From contig OZ241353.1 in assembly GCA_965200375.1 (NCBI GenBank), positions 2,480,001-2,544,000 of the forward strand: a DNA stretch of 64,000 bases, written 5' to 3'. The notes under the pieces are model-generated. The model did no database searches. It worked only from the letters and a program-made list of their open reading frames with translations, and had not been told where the DNA came from. Positions 40,342 through 49,347 of this stretch are shown here, one piece after another. Within the stretch, counting starts at the first letter, position 1, and every line of letters starts with the position of its first letter. The position numbers and the translations under genes are program-made. Source of the stretch: VXYL01 sp965200375. Lineage in GTDB: Bacteria > Pseudomonadota > Gammaproteobacteria > Pseudomonadales > Azotimanducaceae.

Positions 40342-41358
40342 ATGGCGGACAAGCTGCGGATCGCCTTCGTGGGTTGCGGCAACATCGCCCGCGCCCACTG
40401 GCACGGCATCCGCAACCACGCGCCGCACCTCGAGGTGGCCGCGGTGGTGGACGAGGAATTCGCCCGCGCCGAGGCGATGGCCGGGCGCACCGGCGCCACG
40501 CCGCATGCCAGCTTGGCCGCGGCGCTGGCGGCCGGCGGCTTCGACGCCGTGGACATCATGCTGCCCCACGATCTGCACGAAGCCGCAGCCGTGGCCTCGT
40601 TCGACGCCGGCAAGCATGTGGTGCTGGAGAAGCCGATGGCGCCGGACCTCGCGAGCTGCGAGCGCATTCTGGCCGCGGCGCGACAGGCCGGGACGGTGTT
40701 CATGATCGCCGAGCAGGCCCAGTACTGGCCGGACATCGCCGAAGCCAGACGCCTGATCGACGCTGGCTGCATCGGCACGGTGCTCTATGCCCGCGCCTGC
40801 TTCTACGATCCGCTGCGCAGCGATCCTTCGGCGCCCAGGCCCTGGCGCTTCGAACTGGCTCGCGCTGGCGGCGGCATCGCCATCGACGGCGGAGCGCACT
40901 GGATTCGGCCGCTGCGGATGATGCTCGGCGAAGTGGACGAAGCGATCGCCGCCACCGGGCGCCACGTCGAGCACATGGAGGGCGAGTCCTGGGTCGAAGC
41001 GCTGTTGCGCTTCGAGAGCGGCGTCGTCGCCTCTTTCAACGCCCTGCTCCACGAAGGCCCGGTGGCGGCCACCGAGGACTTCCGCGTCACCGGCGCCGCG
41101 GGCGAGCTGGTGATCGAACACGGCCCCGAAGGCCGCCTGCTGCTGGTGAACGCCGAACACCCGCAAGGCAGGACGGTGATGCCGGCCCACCCCGGCAAGG
41201 CGGCGAGCTACGGCACCGAACTGCACGACTTCAGCCTCGCGGTTCTCCAGGGACGACCGCTGGCTGCAACCGCGGAGCTCTCCCTCGGCGAGCTGCGCAC
41301 CGCCTTGGCCATGTACCGCTCGGCGCAGAGCGGCCGTTGGGAGAAGGTGTTTGGCTAG
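40342..41358 (+). CDS. Gfo/Idh/MocA family oxidoreductase
   Basis: Protein of 338 residues. The Rossmann site VGCGNIARAHW is at the N-terminus and VVLEKPMAPD near 93-102 provides the conserved Glu-Lys-Pro; GIAIDGGAHWIRPLR carries the catalytic Asp/His region. It oxidises or reduces a sugar or inositol derivative with NAD(P). ATG at 40342, 18 bp after the enolase-superfamily gene, so it likely belongs to the same catabolic unit. Confidence 0.88.
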   Translation: MADKLRIAFVGCGNIARAHWHGIRNHAPHLEVAAVVDEEFARAEAMAGRTGATPHASLAAALAAGGFDAVDIMLPHDLHEAAAVASFDAGKHVVLEKPMAPDLASCERILAAARQAGTVFMIAEQAQYWPDIAEARRLIDAGCIGTVLYARACFYDPLRSDPSAPRPWRFELARAGGGIAIDGGAHWIRPLRMMLGEVDEAIAATGRHVEHMEGESWVEALLRFESGVVASFNALLHEGPVAATEDFRVTGAAGELVIEHGPEGRLLLVNAEHPQGRTVMPAHPGKAASYGTELHDFSLAVLQGRPLAATAELSLGELRTALAMYRSAQSGRWEKVFG

Positions 41359-41397
41359 GGCGGTGCCCGTCCTCCAGAAACGCTAAAGTATCTGCCT

Positions 41398-43335
41398 ATG
41401 AGCGCATCGATGCTTGGAACTCGTCGGCGTTGGCGGCCGTGCGCAGCCGTCGGCCACGGCCGGGTGGACATCTCCCGGCGTCGCCGTCGCTGGTTCGCGT
41501 TGGCAGCCAGGACGGCCAGCGGACTGCTGGTCGCTTCGCTCGCGGCAGCCGAACAGGTGCCCCGGCGCCAAGCGTTCTTCGGCGACCTGCACATGCACAC
41601 GGGCTACTCCTTCGATGCCTTCGCCTGGTCTTCTCGGACCACGCCGGACGACGCCTATCGTTTCGCCAAGGGCGAGCCGATACGCCATCGGGACGGATCG
41701 ACGATTCGGTTGCGCGGGCCGCGGCTGGACTTCCTGGCGGTCACGGACCACGCGGAGTTCCTGGGCGTTCCAGCGGGCCTCTTGGACCCCTCGGGCCCCA
41801 ATTTCGAGCATCCGGACAAGCAGCAGGTGCTGGCGGCCCTCTCCGTTTCCCCTAGGACCATGCTCGACAAGCTGGAGGAACTGCGCCAAGACGGCAGTTC
41901 CCTGATGGCGCCGGACGTGCTGGCGGACGCTTGGCAGCGAAGCGTGGACGCCGCCCGACGCCACAACTCGCCTGGCGAGTTCACCGCGTTCGTCGGCTAC
42001 GAGTTCACCGGCGAGCTGCGACACCGCAACGTCATCTTCAAGGACGGCGACCGGGCGCCCCTGCCGTTCTCCGCCTTGGACTCCGAACTGCCTCAGGACC
42101 TGTGGCGCTGGCTGGACGAGCAGCGCGAAGGAGGCGTTGACGCACTGGCCATTCCGCACATGAGCTCCATGACCATCGAGTCCGGCTGGCACGACACCGA
42201 CCGCGGGCGCCTCACCGCGGCGCAGGCCGAACAGCGGCAGAGGCTGGAACCGCTGCTGGAGATCTACCAGCAAAAGGGCTCTGCCGCGGCGCACCCGTTG
42301 TTGTCCCCCAATGACGAGTGGGCGGAGTTCTCGATACGGCGCCCGTACGACGCCACTGCAGTTAGGATCGGCACATACTGGCGTACGCTGCTGGCTCGCG
42401 GGATGGCGTTCGAAGCATGGTCCGGCGTCAATCCCTATCGGCAAGGGGCCGCAGGAGGCAGCGACAGCCACTTCGGGGGCGGACAATACGACGAGCGGGA
42501 CGTCACATTCGGCGGTTCGCCGCAGAGACGTGGTTCCGTGTACTCCCCGGAGCCAGGCGGCTGGAAGGGCTTCGTGACGCCGGTGAGAGCTAGCGGCGGT
42601 AGCGGCGGGCTGACTGGCATTTGGGCGGAGGAGAACACCCGGGCGGCCCTCTTCAATGCCATGCGTCGCCGGGAGACGTTCGCCACCTCGGGCCCGCGCA
42701 TCACGCTGCGCTTGTTCGGGGGGTTCGCACTGGCAGACCATCTCGTCGATGCAAGCGATGACGCGCCGGCCTATCTCCACGGCGTGCCCATGGGCGGGAT
42801 GCTGAACGGCAGCGACCGACGCGGCCAGGAGGCTCCGACCTTCCTCGCGTGGGCGCTGCGGGACCCCCAGTCCGGCCGCCTGCAGCGGCTGCAGATCGTC
42901 AAAGGCGAGCTCGCCTCCGAGGGTGCCGGGTGGTTGTACGCGACCGCCCATGCCGTGCCCGCCAGGTTCGCGCGCGTTCGCGAGTACCGCCTGACTGGCG
43001 GCGCCGAGACACGAGAGCAGGTGTTCGACGTGGCCTGTTCGGAAAACCGCCGGCCGAACCCCAGGACGCATCGATGTCCAGACAACGGCGTCGCAGTGGA
43101 TCTGGAGGACTGCTCCCCTAGCTCGGACTTGGGCGCGGAATCTCTGCGGGTGGTTTGGACCGACCCGGACTTCCACCCGCGCCGGCGCAGCTACTACTAC
43201 CTGCGGGTACTGGAAAACCCGAGCTGCCGCTGGTCCACTTGGGACGCCATCCGCCACGGTGTGCGCCCCAACCCGGACCTGCCCGCCACCATCGAGGAGC
43301 GGGCCTGGAGTTCGCCCATCTGGTACGCGCCGTGA
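41398..43335 (+). CDS. DUF3604 (PHP-like) protein, probably exported
   Basis: Protein of 645 residues. A basic N-terminus (RRRRRWFALAARTASGLLVASLAAAE) suggests a Tat-like or Sec signal ending near residue 51. FFGDLHMHTGYSFDAF, FLAVTDHAEFLGVP and FVGYEFTG are DUF3604 blocks, with HxH and TDH motifs resembling the metal site of PHP phosphoesterases. ATG at 41398, 39 bp after the dehydrogenase gene. Function of the family is unknown; a metal-dependent hydrolase is likely. Confidence 0.85.
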   Translation: MSASMLGTRRRWRPCAAVGHGRVDISRRRRRWFALAARTASGLLVASLAAAEQVPRRQAFFGDLHMHTGYSFDAFAWSSRTTPDDAYRFAKGEPIRHRDGSTIRLRGPRLDFLAVTDHAEFLGVPAGLLDPSGPNFEHPDKQQVLAALSVSPRTMLDKLEELRQDGSSLMAPDVLADAWQRSVDAARRHNSPGEFTAFVGYEFTGELRHRNVIFKDGDRAPLPFSALDSELPQDLWRWLDEQREGGVDALAIPHMSSMTIESGWHDTDRGRLTAAQAEQRQRLEPLLEIYQQKGSAAAHPLLSPNDEWAEFSIRRPYDATAVRIGTYWRTLLARGMAFEAWSGVNPYRQGAAGGSDSHFGGGQYDERDVTFGGSPQRRGSVYSPEPGGWKGFVTPVRASGGSGGLTGIWAEENTRAALFNAMRRRETFATSGPRITLRLFGGFALADHLVDASDDAPAYLHGVPMGGMLNGSDRRGQEAPTFLAWALRDPQSGRLQRLQIVKGELASEGAGWLYATAHAVPARFARVREYRLTGGAETREQVFDVACSENRRPNPRTHRCPDNGVAVDLEDCSPSSDLGAESLRVVWTDPDFHPRRRSYYYLRVLENPSCRWSTWDAIRHGVRPNPDLPATIEERAWSSPIWYAP

Positions 43336-43557
43336 GAACCGCTCTCTGGCCCCGCCCGGCGGTACCAGTCGATGGACGACGGCCGTACGCGCCCGTCGCA
43401 CCAACCAGTCGAAGCGCTCGTTCAACGCGAGCGCCGCGTACCGCCAAGGCGTGACCGGCGCGGACGTGGGCTGCGTCTCGAATTTTCCCCCGCGAACTGC
43501 AGGGCCTCATTGAACTGCGGCAGTTCCGCGCCGTACATGACGCGATGGCGCCCGCGT

Positions 43558-44460
43558 TCATGTGCCCGTCGCGTTCGGCAGCACTAGCTCCACCCGTCGC
43601 CGGGGCTTGCCGTTCCTCGGCAGCAGGGCGCCGGCTCCGTGTGCCGAGGCTTCGATTCCCGCGGTGGCGAAGGGGGCGACCGCCTGTTCCGCGCACCGTT
43701 GCGACGTGCGCTCGGCGGGAGCTGCCGGGCCGTCCATGTGGCACACCACATGGATCTCGCCGAAGGCATCGGCCACTTGGGCGGCAACGTCGCCGAGTTT
43801 CGCCAGCGCGTCCGCCTCGATGCCGCCGGTCGCGTTCGGCGCGATGTCCGGCAGCACCACGAAGCCGTCGCGTCGGAGCGCGGCCACCAGGGCAGCGGCG
43901 GCGTCTTGTTCGGGGGCGTCCCTCAGCGCCCGGTCCACGTGGGCGTACACCCGGCGATTGCCGCGCTGGACCGCGTAGATGGCCAGCAGCACGCGGCCGT
44001 CGCTGGCCGCCAGGTAGAACTGGGCTGGGTCCGGCGCTACGAGCTCCTTCACGCCGAACACGTCGTTGGCCCACACGGTGCTGCGCCCGCAGTCTCGGCC
44101 GCGACAGGTGAACTCCACCGGCATCGGCAGCGCATCGACCGCTTGAACGTAGTGCGCAACGACGTCCTCCAACCGGGTGCCGTCCGGCGCTCGATAGGTG
44201 ACGCGGGACAGACGGGCCGAGACGCGCTCGCCCCGGTCCACCCGCAAGTCCCGGTGGCTCCGATCCACGCGCCCGGTGACGAAGGCATACCGCCGCACCG
44301 GAGTCTCGCTGCGATAGGCAACGATCCAAGTGCCCGGAAAGCGCGCTAGGCCCGGCGGGTCTGCCGCTCCTTGCAAGTCCTCTGCCGCCAGCGCCCAGGG
44401 CGCGGCGAAGGCAAGGCAGCCCGCCGAGAGAGACGCCCGCCAGTTCGCAGTTGGCGTCAC
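43558..44460 (-). CDS. DUF4892 protein, exported
   Basis: Protein of 300 residues with a signal peptide (SLSAGCLAFAAPWALA). ADPPGLARFPGTWIVAYR, the TYRAPDGT block, FTCRGRDCGRSTVWANDVFGV and IYAVQRGNRRVYAHVD are DUF4892 hallmarks. The C-terminal part (residues ~200-300, with DALAKLGDVA and RRRVELVL) resembles an OmpA-like peptidoglycan-binding domain. GTG at 44460 overlaps the gpsA stop as GTGA. Role unknown; likely periplasmic. Confidence 0.85.
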   Translation of the reverse strand: MTPTANWRASLSAGCLAFAAPWALAAEDLQGAADPPGLARFPGTWIVAYRSETPVRRYAFVTGRVDRSHRDLRVDRGERVSARLSRVTYRAPDGTRLEDVVAHYVQAVDALPMPVEFTCRGRDCGRSTVWANDVFGVKELVAPDPAQFYLAASDGRVLLAIYAVQRGNRRVYAHVDRALRDAPEQDAAAALVAALRRDGFVVLPDIAPNATGGIEADALAKLGDVAAQVADAFGEIHVVCHMDGPAAPAERTSQRCAEQAVAPFATAGIEASAHGAGALLPRNGKPRRRVELVLPNATGT

Positions 44461-45491
44461 GGGGACTGCGCCTCCTGGAGCCGCCACGCGCTGGGCGCGG
44501 CAAACTCCACGTCCGGCCGCTGCTCGCCAGCCATCAGGTCCGCTACCGTCTTCGCCAGGTCGGCGTCTTGGAACAGCAGCCGGTTCAAGGCGTCCGCCAA
44601 CGGCATGTACACGCCGAGCTCGGCGGCCTTGTTGCACACCGCCCCCACGGTGTTTACGCCTTCCGCCAGCTTGCCGAGTTCAGCCAGCGCATCCACCAGC
44701 CGGGACCCGGCTGCCAGCTTGGCGCCGAGCTGGAAGTTGCGCGACAGCGGCGACGTGCAGGTGGCGAACAGATCGCCGACGCCAGCGAGGCCAAGGAAAG
44801 TCAGGGGGTTTGCGCCGAGGGCCACGGCGAAGCGGCCCATCTCCGCCAGCGATCGCGTCACCAGCATGGCCAACGCGTTCTGGCCCACGCCGAGCCCGGT
44901 GGCGATGCCGCAGACGATGGCGTAGATGTTCTTCAGTGCGCCGCCGAGCTCGACGCCGTACACGTCCGCGCTGGCGTACACGCGGAACGTCGGGCTCTTG
45001 AGGATGGCCTGCACGGTGCCGCGCAGGGCTTCGTGGCGGCTGGCCACCACCGTGCCGGTGTAGCGGCCGTCGGCCATTTCCTCGGCCAGGTTGGGGCCGC
45101 TGATGACGCCGATGCGCGCCTGGGGCAGCGCCGCCTCCAGGATCTGGCTCATCAGCCGGAAGCCGGCGTCGATGCCTTTGGTGGCGCTGACGACGCCGGC
45201 GCCCGGCGCCACCACTGGCGCGAGTTCCTCGGCGACTGCCCCGAAGGACGCGCTCGGCACCGTGACGAATGCCGTGTCGCAGTCGCCAACGGCGCCCGGC
45301 AGGTCGGCCGTCGGCGCCACCAGCGCATGCAGCGGATGGCCAGGCAGATAGCGGCGGTTCTCGCCGTGGGCGCGAATCTCCGCCAGCTGCGCCTCGTCGC
45401 GCATCCACAGGCTGACGGCGATGCCGTTGCCAGCGACGATGTTGGCAACTGCGGTGCCGAAGTTGCCGGCGCCGACGATGGCGACGCGCAC
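44457..45491 (-). CDS. gpsA: Glycerol-3-phosphate dehydrogenase [NAD(P)+]
   Basis: Protein of 344 residues making sn-glycerol-3-phosphate for phospholipids. GAGNFGTAVANIVAG is the nucleotide site, SATKGID and ISGPNLAEEMA the substrate region, and ELGGALKNIYAIVCG carries the catalytic lysine. GTG at 45491 with AGGAG six bases upstream, nine bp after the upstream RskA-like gene. Confidence 0.95.
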   Translation of the reverse strand: MRVAIVGAGNFGTAVANIVAGNGIAVSLWMRDEAQLAEIRAHGENRRYLPGHPLHALVAPTADLPGAVGDCDTAFVTVPSASFGAVAEELAPVVAPGAGVVSATKGIDAGFRLMSQILEAALPQARIGVISGPNLAEEMADGRYTGTVVASRHEALRGTVQAILKSPTFRVYASADVYGVELGGALKNIYAIVCGIATGLGVGQNALAMLVTRSLAEMGRFAVALGANPLTFLGLAGVGDLFATCTSPLSRNFQLGAKLAAGSRLVDALAELGKLAEGVNTVGAVCNKAAELGVYMPLADALNRLLFQDADLAKTVADLMAGEQRPDVEFAAPSAWRLQEAQSP

Positions 45492-45500
45492 GGGGTGCTC

Positions 45501-46007
45501 CTAGAGGCGCCTCAGCACCCCGGTGTACGCCCACTCGGCCGGCGGCTCGGCTGACGCGTCGGCGGCGTCCTTCGGCTCGGTGCTCACCGCCAGCGTCTTG
45601 CCGTAGGCCAGCATGGCCGCCACCGTGTCCGTCAGCCGCAGCGCCCGCCGTTCTCCGGCCGGCGGCATCGGACCGAGGAACTGCGGCTCGCCGGCGGCGT
45701 CCACCCAGAGCACATGCTGCTGCCCGGCGGGCACTGCGGGTGCCGCCTGGGTCCGCACATGCAGCGTGCCGCTGCGCAGATCCGCGTTCGCCACCCAGCT
45801 CGGCTGGTCGGCATCCCCGATCAGCGCCACGTAGTCCGGAGTGTGGCCATCCACCACGAACTCGGCGTTGGCGATGAAGGCGAACAGCGCCGCCGCCGTG
45901 CCAGCCAGCGCCCAGCCCTGCCAGAACCGGATGGATTGAAAGATGCCGCCCTCGTTCTCTTCCAAGATGAGTCCCCGTGTTGCTGTTGCCGCGAGAGACG
46001 GGAACAT
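45501..46007 (-). CDS. RskA C-terminal-like membrane protein, no zinc anti-sigma domain
   Basis: Protein of about 168 residues with one membrane helix (WALAGTAAALFAFIANAEFV near 30-49) followed by an extracytoplasmic anti-sigma-K type domain (VALIGDADQPSWVANADL, LWVDAAGEPQFLGPMPP). The cytoplasmic zinc-binding anti-sigma domain expected in front is missing, and no sigma factor gene is adjacent. ATG at 46007 is tentative. It is divergent from lexA, sharing a 133-bp promoter region with an SOS box, and leads the gpsA-DUF4892 operon. Confidence 0.6.
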   Translation of the reverse strand: MFPSLAATATRGLILEENEGGIFQSIRFWQGWALAGTAAALFAFIANAEFVVDGHTPDYVALIGDADQPSWVANADLRSGTLHVRTQAAPAVPAGQQHVLWVDAAGEPQFLGPMPPAGERRALRLTDTVAAMLAYGKTLAVSTEPKDAADASAEPPAEWAYTGVLRRL

Positions 46008-46099
46008 ACCGACAACATGGACGCAAGGCAAAGCGGCTGGCCCGCGGGAGGCCCGCAACGCCAGAAACAACGCCAAGCGGGTTCCCACAGTCCTTCTTC

Positions 46100-46115
46100 C
46101 TGTATACAATGTCAG
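46100..46115 (+). promoter_or_regulatory. LexA-binding SOS box
   Basis: CTGTATACAATGTCAG fits CTGT-N8-ACAG except for one base in the right half. It is 25 bp upstream of the lexA start, as expected for autoregulation, and could also touch the divergent gene. Confidence 0.75.
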
Positions 46116-46140
46116 AACCCTGTGCATGCGGACACCACCG

Positions 46141-46740
46141 ATGGAGCAGCTCACCACTCGCCAGGCCGAAGTGCTGGACGTGATCAAGACCCACCTCGCC
46201 GAATCCGGCTATCCGCCCACGCGGGCGGACATCGCCGCGCAGTTCGGCTTCAAGTCGCCCAACGCCGCCGAGGAGCACCTGAGGGCGTTGGCCCGCAAGG
46301 GCTTCATCGAGGTGATCCCCGGCACTTCCCGGGGCATCCGCCTCATGCAGGACGACGGCCTGCCGCTGGTTGGGCGGGTGGCGGCGGGGGAACCCATTCT
46401 CGCGGCGCAGAACATCGAGGAGACCATCTCCGTGCCGCAGACGCTCTTCTATCCCTCGGCGGACTACCTGCTGCGGGTGCAGGGCGACAGCATGATCGAT
46501 GCCGGCATCCTCGACGGCGACCTGCTGGCGGTACACAAGACGCCCACCGCCCGCAGCGGCGACATCGTGGTGGCCCGCATCGACGACGAGGTGACGGTGA
46601 AGCGCCTGCTTCGGAAGTCCCGCAGCAAGTTCCTGCTGCTGCCGGAGAACGAGGACTACGAGCCCATCGAGGTGGTCGCCAAGAGCGGCGAGTTCGCCAT
46701 CGAGGGGGTGAGCGTCGGCATCATTCGGCGCGGCGTCTAG
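46141..46740 (+). CDS. lexA: LexA repressor
   Basis: SOS repressor of 199 residues. Winged-helix DNA-binding domain (PPTRADIAAQFGF, SPNAAEEHLRALARKG), self-cleavage site A82-G83 in VAAGEP, catalytic Ser117 (GDSM) and Lys154. ATG at 46141 gives the usual MEQLTTRQ start; an ATG at 46126 is possible. An SOS box lies just upstream. Confidence 0.96.
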   Translation: MEQLTTRQAEVLDVIKTHLAESGYPPTRADIAAQFGFKSPNAAEEHLRALARKGFIEVIPGTSRGIRLMQDDGLPLVGRVAAGEPILAAQNIEETISVPQTLFYPSADYLLRVQGDSMIDAGILDGDLLAVHKTPTARSGDIVVARIDDEVTVKRLLRKSRSKFLLLPENEDYEPIEVVAKSGEFAIEGVSVGIIRRGV

Positions 46741-46815
46741 ACCTGCAGCGCCTCCAGAACTTCCCTCGCGCCGGACGCCTCCTCGCCGTCCTGCGCGGTG
46801 CTTGGACCGCGGCGC

Positions 46816-47898
46816 CTAGGCCCAGGACTGCGCCCGCGCCGCCTCCTCGCGCACCAGTTCCGGCGCTCCTAGCAGCTGCCGGTTGAAGCCTATGCGCTTG
46901 AACCAGTAGTGCAGGCCCAGGAGGTCCGTGATGCCCATGCCGCCGTGGACTTCGGTGGCCTTGCGGGCCACGCACTTGCCCGTCTCCGCCAAGTGGGCCT
47001 TGGCGTGGCAGGCCATCGGGTGGGCTTCTTCGGGGATCGCCGCGAAAGCGTGCGCCGCGTACCACACCAGGGACCGGCACGGTTCCAGCTCTGCGGCCAT
47101 CTCCGCGCACATGTGCTTGACGGCCTGGAACGAACCGATCACGCGGTTGAACTGGCGGCGCTCCTTGGCGTACGCGACGGACTGGTTCAGCATGGTTTGC
47201 GCCGCGCCCAGCGTATCCGCCGCCAGAACCACGCGGCCGGCGTCGATGGTGGCGGCGAGGGCCGTGCCGTCGGCCACGGTGCCGGGGAGCGCCTCCGCCG
47301 GAGCGTTCGCAAACGCCACCTCGGCGATGGTGCGGGTGCGGTCGATGGTCTTGAGCTTGGTCGCCGCCGCGTGCTGGGCCTCGACGAGATGCATGGCGCC
47401 GCCGTTCGCCGCCACCAGATAGCAGTCCGCGGCGGCGCCGTCGAGCACGAACATGGCCTTGCCGTCCAGTTGGCCGTCGCTCCCGGCAACCCCTTCCGTC
47501 TCGCGGCGGCCGATCTGCTCGCTGACGGCGACGCCGACCACCACCTCGCCGGCAGCGATCCGCGGCAGCCACCGTTCCTTCTGACGGTCGCTGCCGGCGG
47601 CCGCGAGCGCCACGGGCGCCATGACGGACGATCCGGCGAACGGTACCGGCGCCGCGGCGCCGCCCAGAGCCTCCGCGATCAGCGCGGCTTCCAGCAGGCC
47701 AAGGCCAACGCCGCCGTACTCCTCGCCGACCAGCACGCCGTGAACGCCGAGGTCCGTCAGGCCGCGCCACACGTCCTCGGCGCGGGGCTCGCCGGCCTCT
47801 GCCGCCTCGCGCACCCGCGGCAGCGGACAGTGGCTGGCCAAGTAGCCGGCGATGCTCTCCTGCAGCAGCCGCTGCTCCTCGGACAGGCCGAAATCCAC
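46816..47898 (-). CDS. Acyl-CoA dehydrogenase family protein
   Basis: Protein of 360 residues. VDFGLSEEQRLLQESI opens the N-terminal helical domain; GVAVSEQIG, the middle beta region, and RRQFNRVIGSFQAVKHMCAEM and EVHGGMGITDLLGLHYWFKR in the C-terminal domain are family blocks. GTG at 47898 chosen for its GGAG eight bases upstream; an ATG at 47931 is an alternative. The N- and middle domains are slightly short, as in the subfamily acting on steroid or branched acyl-CoAs as heterodimers. It converges on lexA. Confidence 0.85.
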   Translation of the reverse strand: MDFGLSEEQRLLQESIAGYLASHCPLPRVREAAEAGEPRAEDVWRGLTDLGVHGVLVGEEYGGVGLGLLEAALIAEALGGAAAPVPFAGSSVMAPVALAAAGSDRQKERWLPRIAAGEVVVGVAVSEQIGRRETEGVAGSDGQLDGKAMFVLDGAAADCYLVAANGGAMHLVEAQHAAATKLKTIDRTRTIAEVAFANAPAEALPGTVADGTALAATIDAGRVVLAADTLGAAQTMLNQSVAYAKERRQFNRVIGSFQAVKHMCAEMAAELEPCRSLVWYAAHAFAAIPEEAHPMACHAKAHLAETGKCVARKATEVHGGMGITDLLGLHYWFKRIGFNRQLLGAPELVREEAARAQSWA

Positions 47899-48006
47899 GC
47901 CCAACGCTCCGCTTGCTCGTTCGCGGAGCATAGCACCGCGCCGGGGACAGGCGCGGACCATGTGCCGAATGGCCAGCCGGCGGCCGGCTCGGGTAGGCCG
48001 GGCCGT

Positions 48007-48588
48007 TCATGCATCGAACGAACGCAGCTCTCGGAGCCGCCGCGGCAGGTCTTCGCGGCCGTCGACGCCGGAGAACTCCTCCGCCCACTGCTCCAGGTAG
48101 GGCCAGTCCAGTCGGCCCCGCTGCCTGGCCACGATGGAGCGGGCGTCTTCGAGGTCCCGAGGCCGCCCGGCGAACAGCTTCAGCAGGAGCAGGTCCTCGG
48201 CGGCTGCGAACGGCAGCGCTTCCCCCGCCAGCTCCACGTCCACGGCCCGGGAGATGGCGCGGCGCTCGTAGACCGTGTTGGAAAAGATGAAGTCCACGCG
48301 TACGCCGGTCGGCCGGTGCCGAGCGGGGCAGACGAAGGTCTCGGCGGCGAATCCGGCCGGGTCCGCCACGACGACCTCGAGGTCGATCTCTTCGCACGCT
48401 GCCAGGACGTCGCGGGCTTGCTCCGGCGACACGCCGACAGTGACGTCCACATCGTGGGTGAGACGGGGCGCTCCGTGCAGGAGCACCGCCTGGCCGCCGA
48501 CGAACATGAACGGCAGCCGGCAGCGGCGCAGCGCACGGCCAATCCCGGCCAGGAGCGTGGCGAAGTCAGGTGGCGGGCGGGAGGCCAT
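48007..48588 (-). CDS. Nucleotidyltransferase (AbiEii/DUF6036-like)
   Basis: Protein of 193 residues. FMFVGGQAVLLHG and the D46-x-D48 pair (THDVDVTV) form the polymerase-beta-type nucleotidyltransferase motif; a later Asp-rich DFIFSNTVYERRA segment and LLLLKLFAGRPRDLEDA fit the AbiEii/DUF6036 group. Such proteins can be toxins that modify tRNA or unrelated ligands. Start ATG 48588 overlaps the upstream small gene by 23 bp, a typical two-gene toxin-antitoxin layout, though the roles are not established. Confidence 0.8.
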   Translation of the reverse strand: MASRPPPDFATLLAGIGRALRRCRLPFMFVGGQAVLLHGAPRLTHDVDVTVGVSPEQARDVLAACEEIDLEVVVADPAGFAAETFVCPARHRPTGVRVDFIFSNTVYERRAISRAVDVELAGEALPFAAAEDLLLLKLFAGRPRDLEDARSIVARQRGRLDWPYLEQWAEEFSGVDGREDLPRRLRELRSFDA

Positions 48589-48781
48589 TGAGGGCCCGGG
48601 CGACGCGGAAGTCCGCCTCGAAGTCGGCCAGCCAGGGTTCGGTGAAGCGGGGATCCAACGCCTCGGCCTCGGCCCACAGTGCTTCGAAGATGGACAGCGC
48701 CTCGCGGAAGGAGAGTTCTCGGTACGCGTTGCGCTCGTCGGCGGCCTCAAAGGCGGCCCAACGTTCCGTGGGATTCAACAT
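48566..48781 (-). CDS. Small partner protein of the nucleotidyltransferase
   Basis: Hypothetical protein of 71 residues, acidic and helical (NPTERWAAFEAADERNAYRE, ALDPRFTEPWLADFEADFRV). It ends 23 bp inside the nucleotidyltransferase gene. ATG at 48781 follows a G-rich stretch (GGGGCAGG). It may be the antitoxin or an adaptor of its partner. No family recognised. Confidence 0.6.
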   Translation of the reverse strand: MLNPTERWAAFEAADERNAYRELSFREALSIFEALWAEAEALDPRFTEPWLADFEADFRVARALNGLPPAT

Positions 48782-48816
48782 CGGCCTGCCCCGCCTTCTG
48801 TCCGAGGTGCTTGGCG

Positions 48817-49341
48817 CTACTTGTAGTAGAGGGCAATGTAGCCGTGGTAGAGGACAAGCACCACCAGCGCCGCCGCCAGCGCCACGTGGGCAATCGACCA
48901 GACCGCCAGGTACAGGCGGGCGCGGACGCCCAGCGCCTGCGGGCTCAGCGTGCCGACCACCACGGCGGCCAGCAGTGCGCCGCTCAGCACCGCCTGGTAG
49001 CCGTAGCCGACGTGCATGCTGTGGAAGTAGAAGAGGCACGGCGCGAACGCGGCGCTCTTCTCGTGCAGCGCCCTCCAATGCACGGCCGCCGGGCCGCGCA
49101 GCCCGCTCCGGCGGCGCAGAAACAGAGTCCACAGCCAGGCGACGTAGGCGACGAGGCCAGCGCCGGTAGCGTACTTGTACCAGTCCTGGGCTTGCAGGGC
49201 GGCCAGCGCCGGCCACGATGCGTCGACGGCATCCTGGGCCAGATACGCGCCGACAAGCGCCAGGCCAGCGACTCGCCAGTGCCAGCCCGGGCGCCGAGGA
49301 CGCCCGCCGGCCAGCGGCGGCCCCAAGCCGGCGGACGCCAT
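48817..49341 (-). CDS. Multi-pass membrane protein in a heme-protein operon
   Basis: Protein of 174 residues with about four membrane helices (VAGLALVGAYLAQDA; YATGAGLVAYVAWLWTLFL; LSGALLAAVVVGTL; IAHVALAAALVVLVLYHGY). Histidines near the helix ends (HSMHVGYGYQAV, IAHVA, LYHGY) could bind heme as in b-type cytochromes. It starts six bp after the Tll0287-like gene and ends the operon. No named family recognised; a quinone- or electron-linked membrane partner is plausible. Confidence 0.65.
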   Translation of the reverse strand: MASAGLGPPLAGGRPRRPGWHWRVAGLALVGAYLAQDAVDASWPALAALQAQDWYKYATGAGLVAYVAWLWTLFLRRRSGLRGPAAVHWRALHEKSAAFAPCLFYFHSMHVGYGYQAVLSGALLAAVVVGTLSPQALGVRARLYLAVWSIAHVALAAALVVLVLYHGYIALYYK

Positions 49342-49347
49342 GTGGGT

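Noticed and set aside
43336..43557. Possible gene between the DUF3604 and DUF4892 genes
   Set aside because: Only shadow frames; no convincing terminator either.
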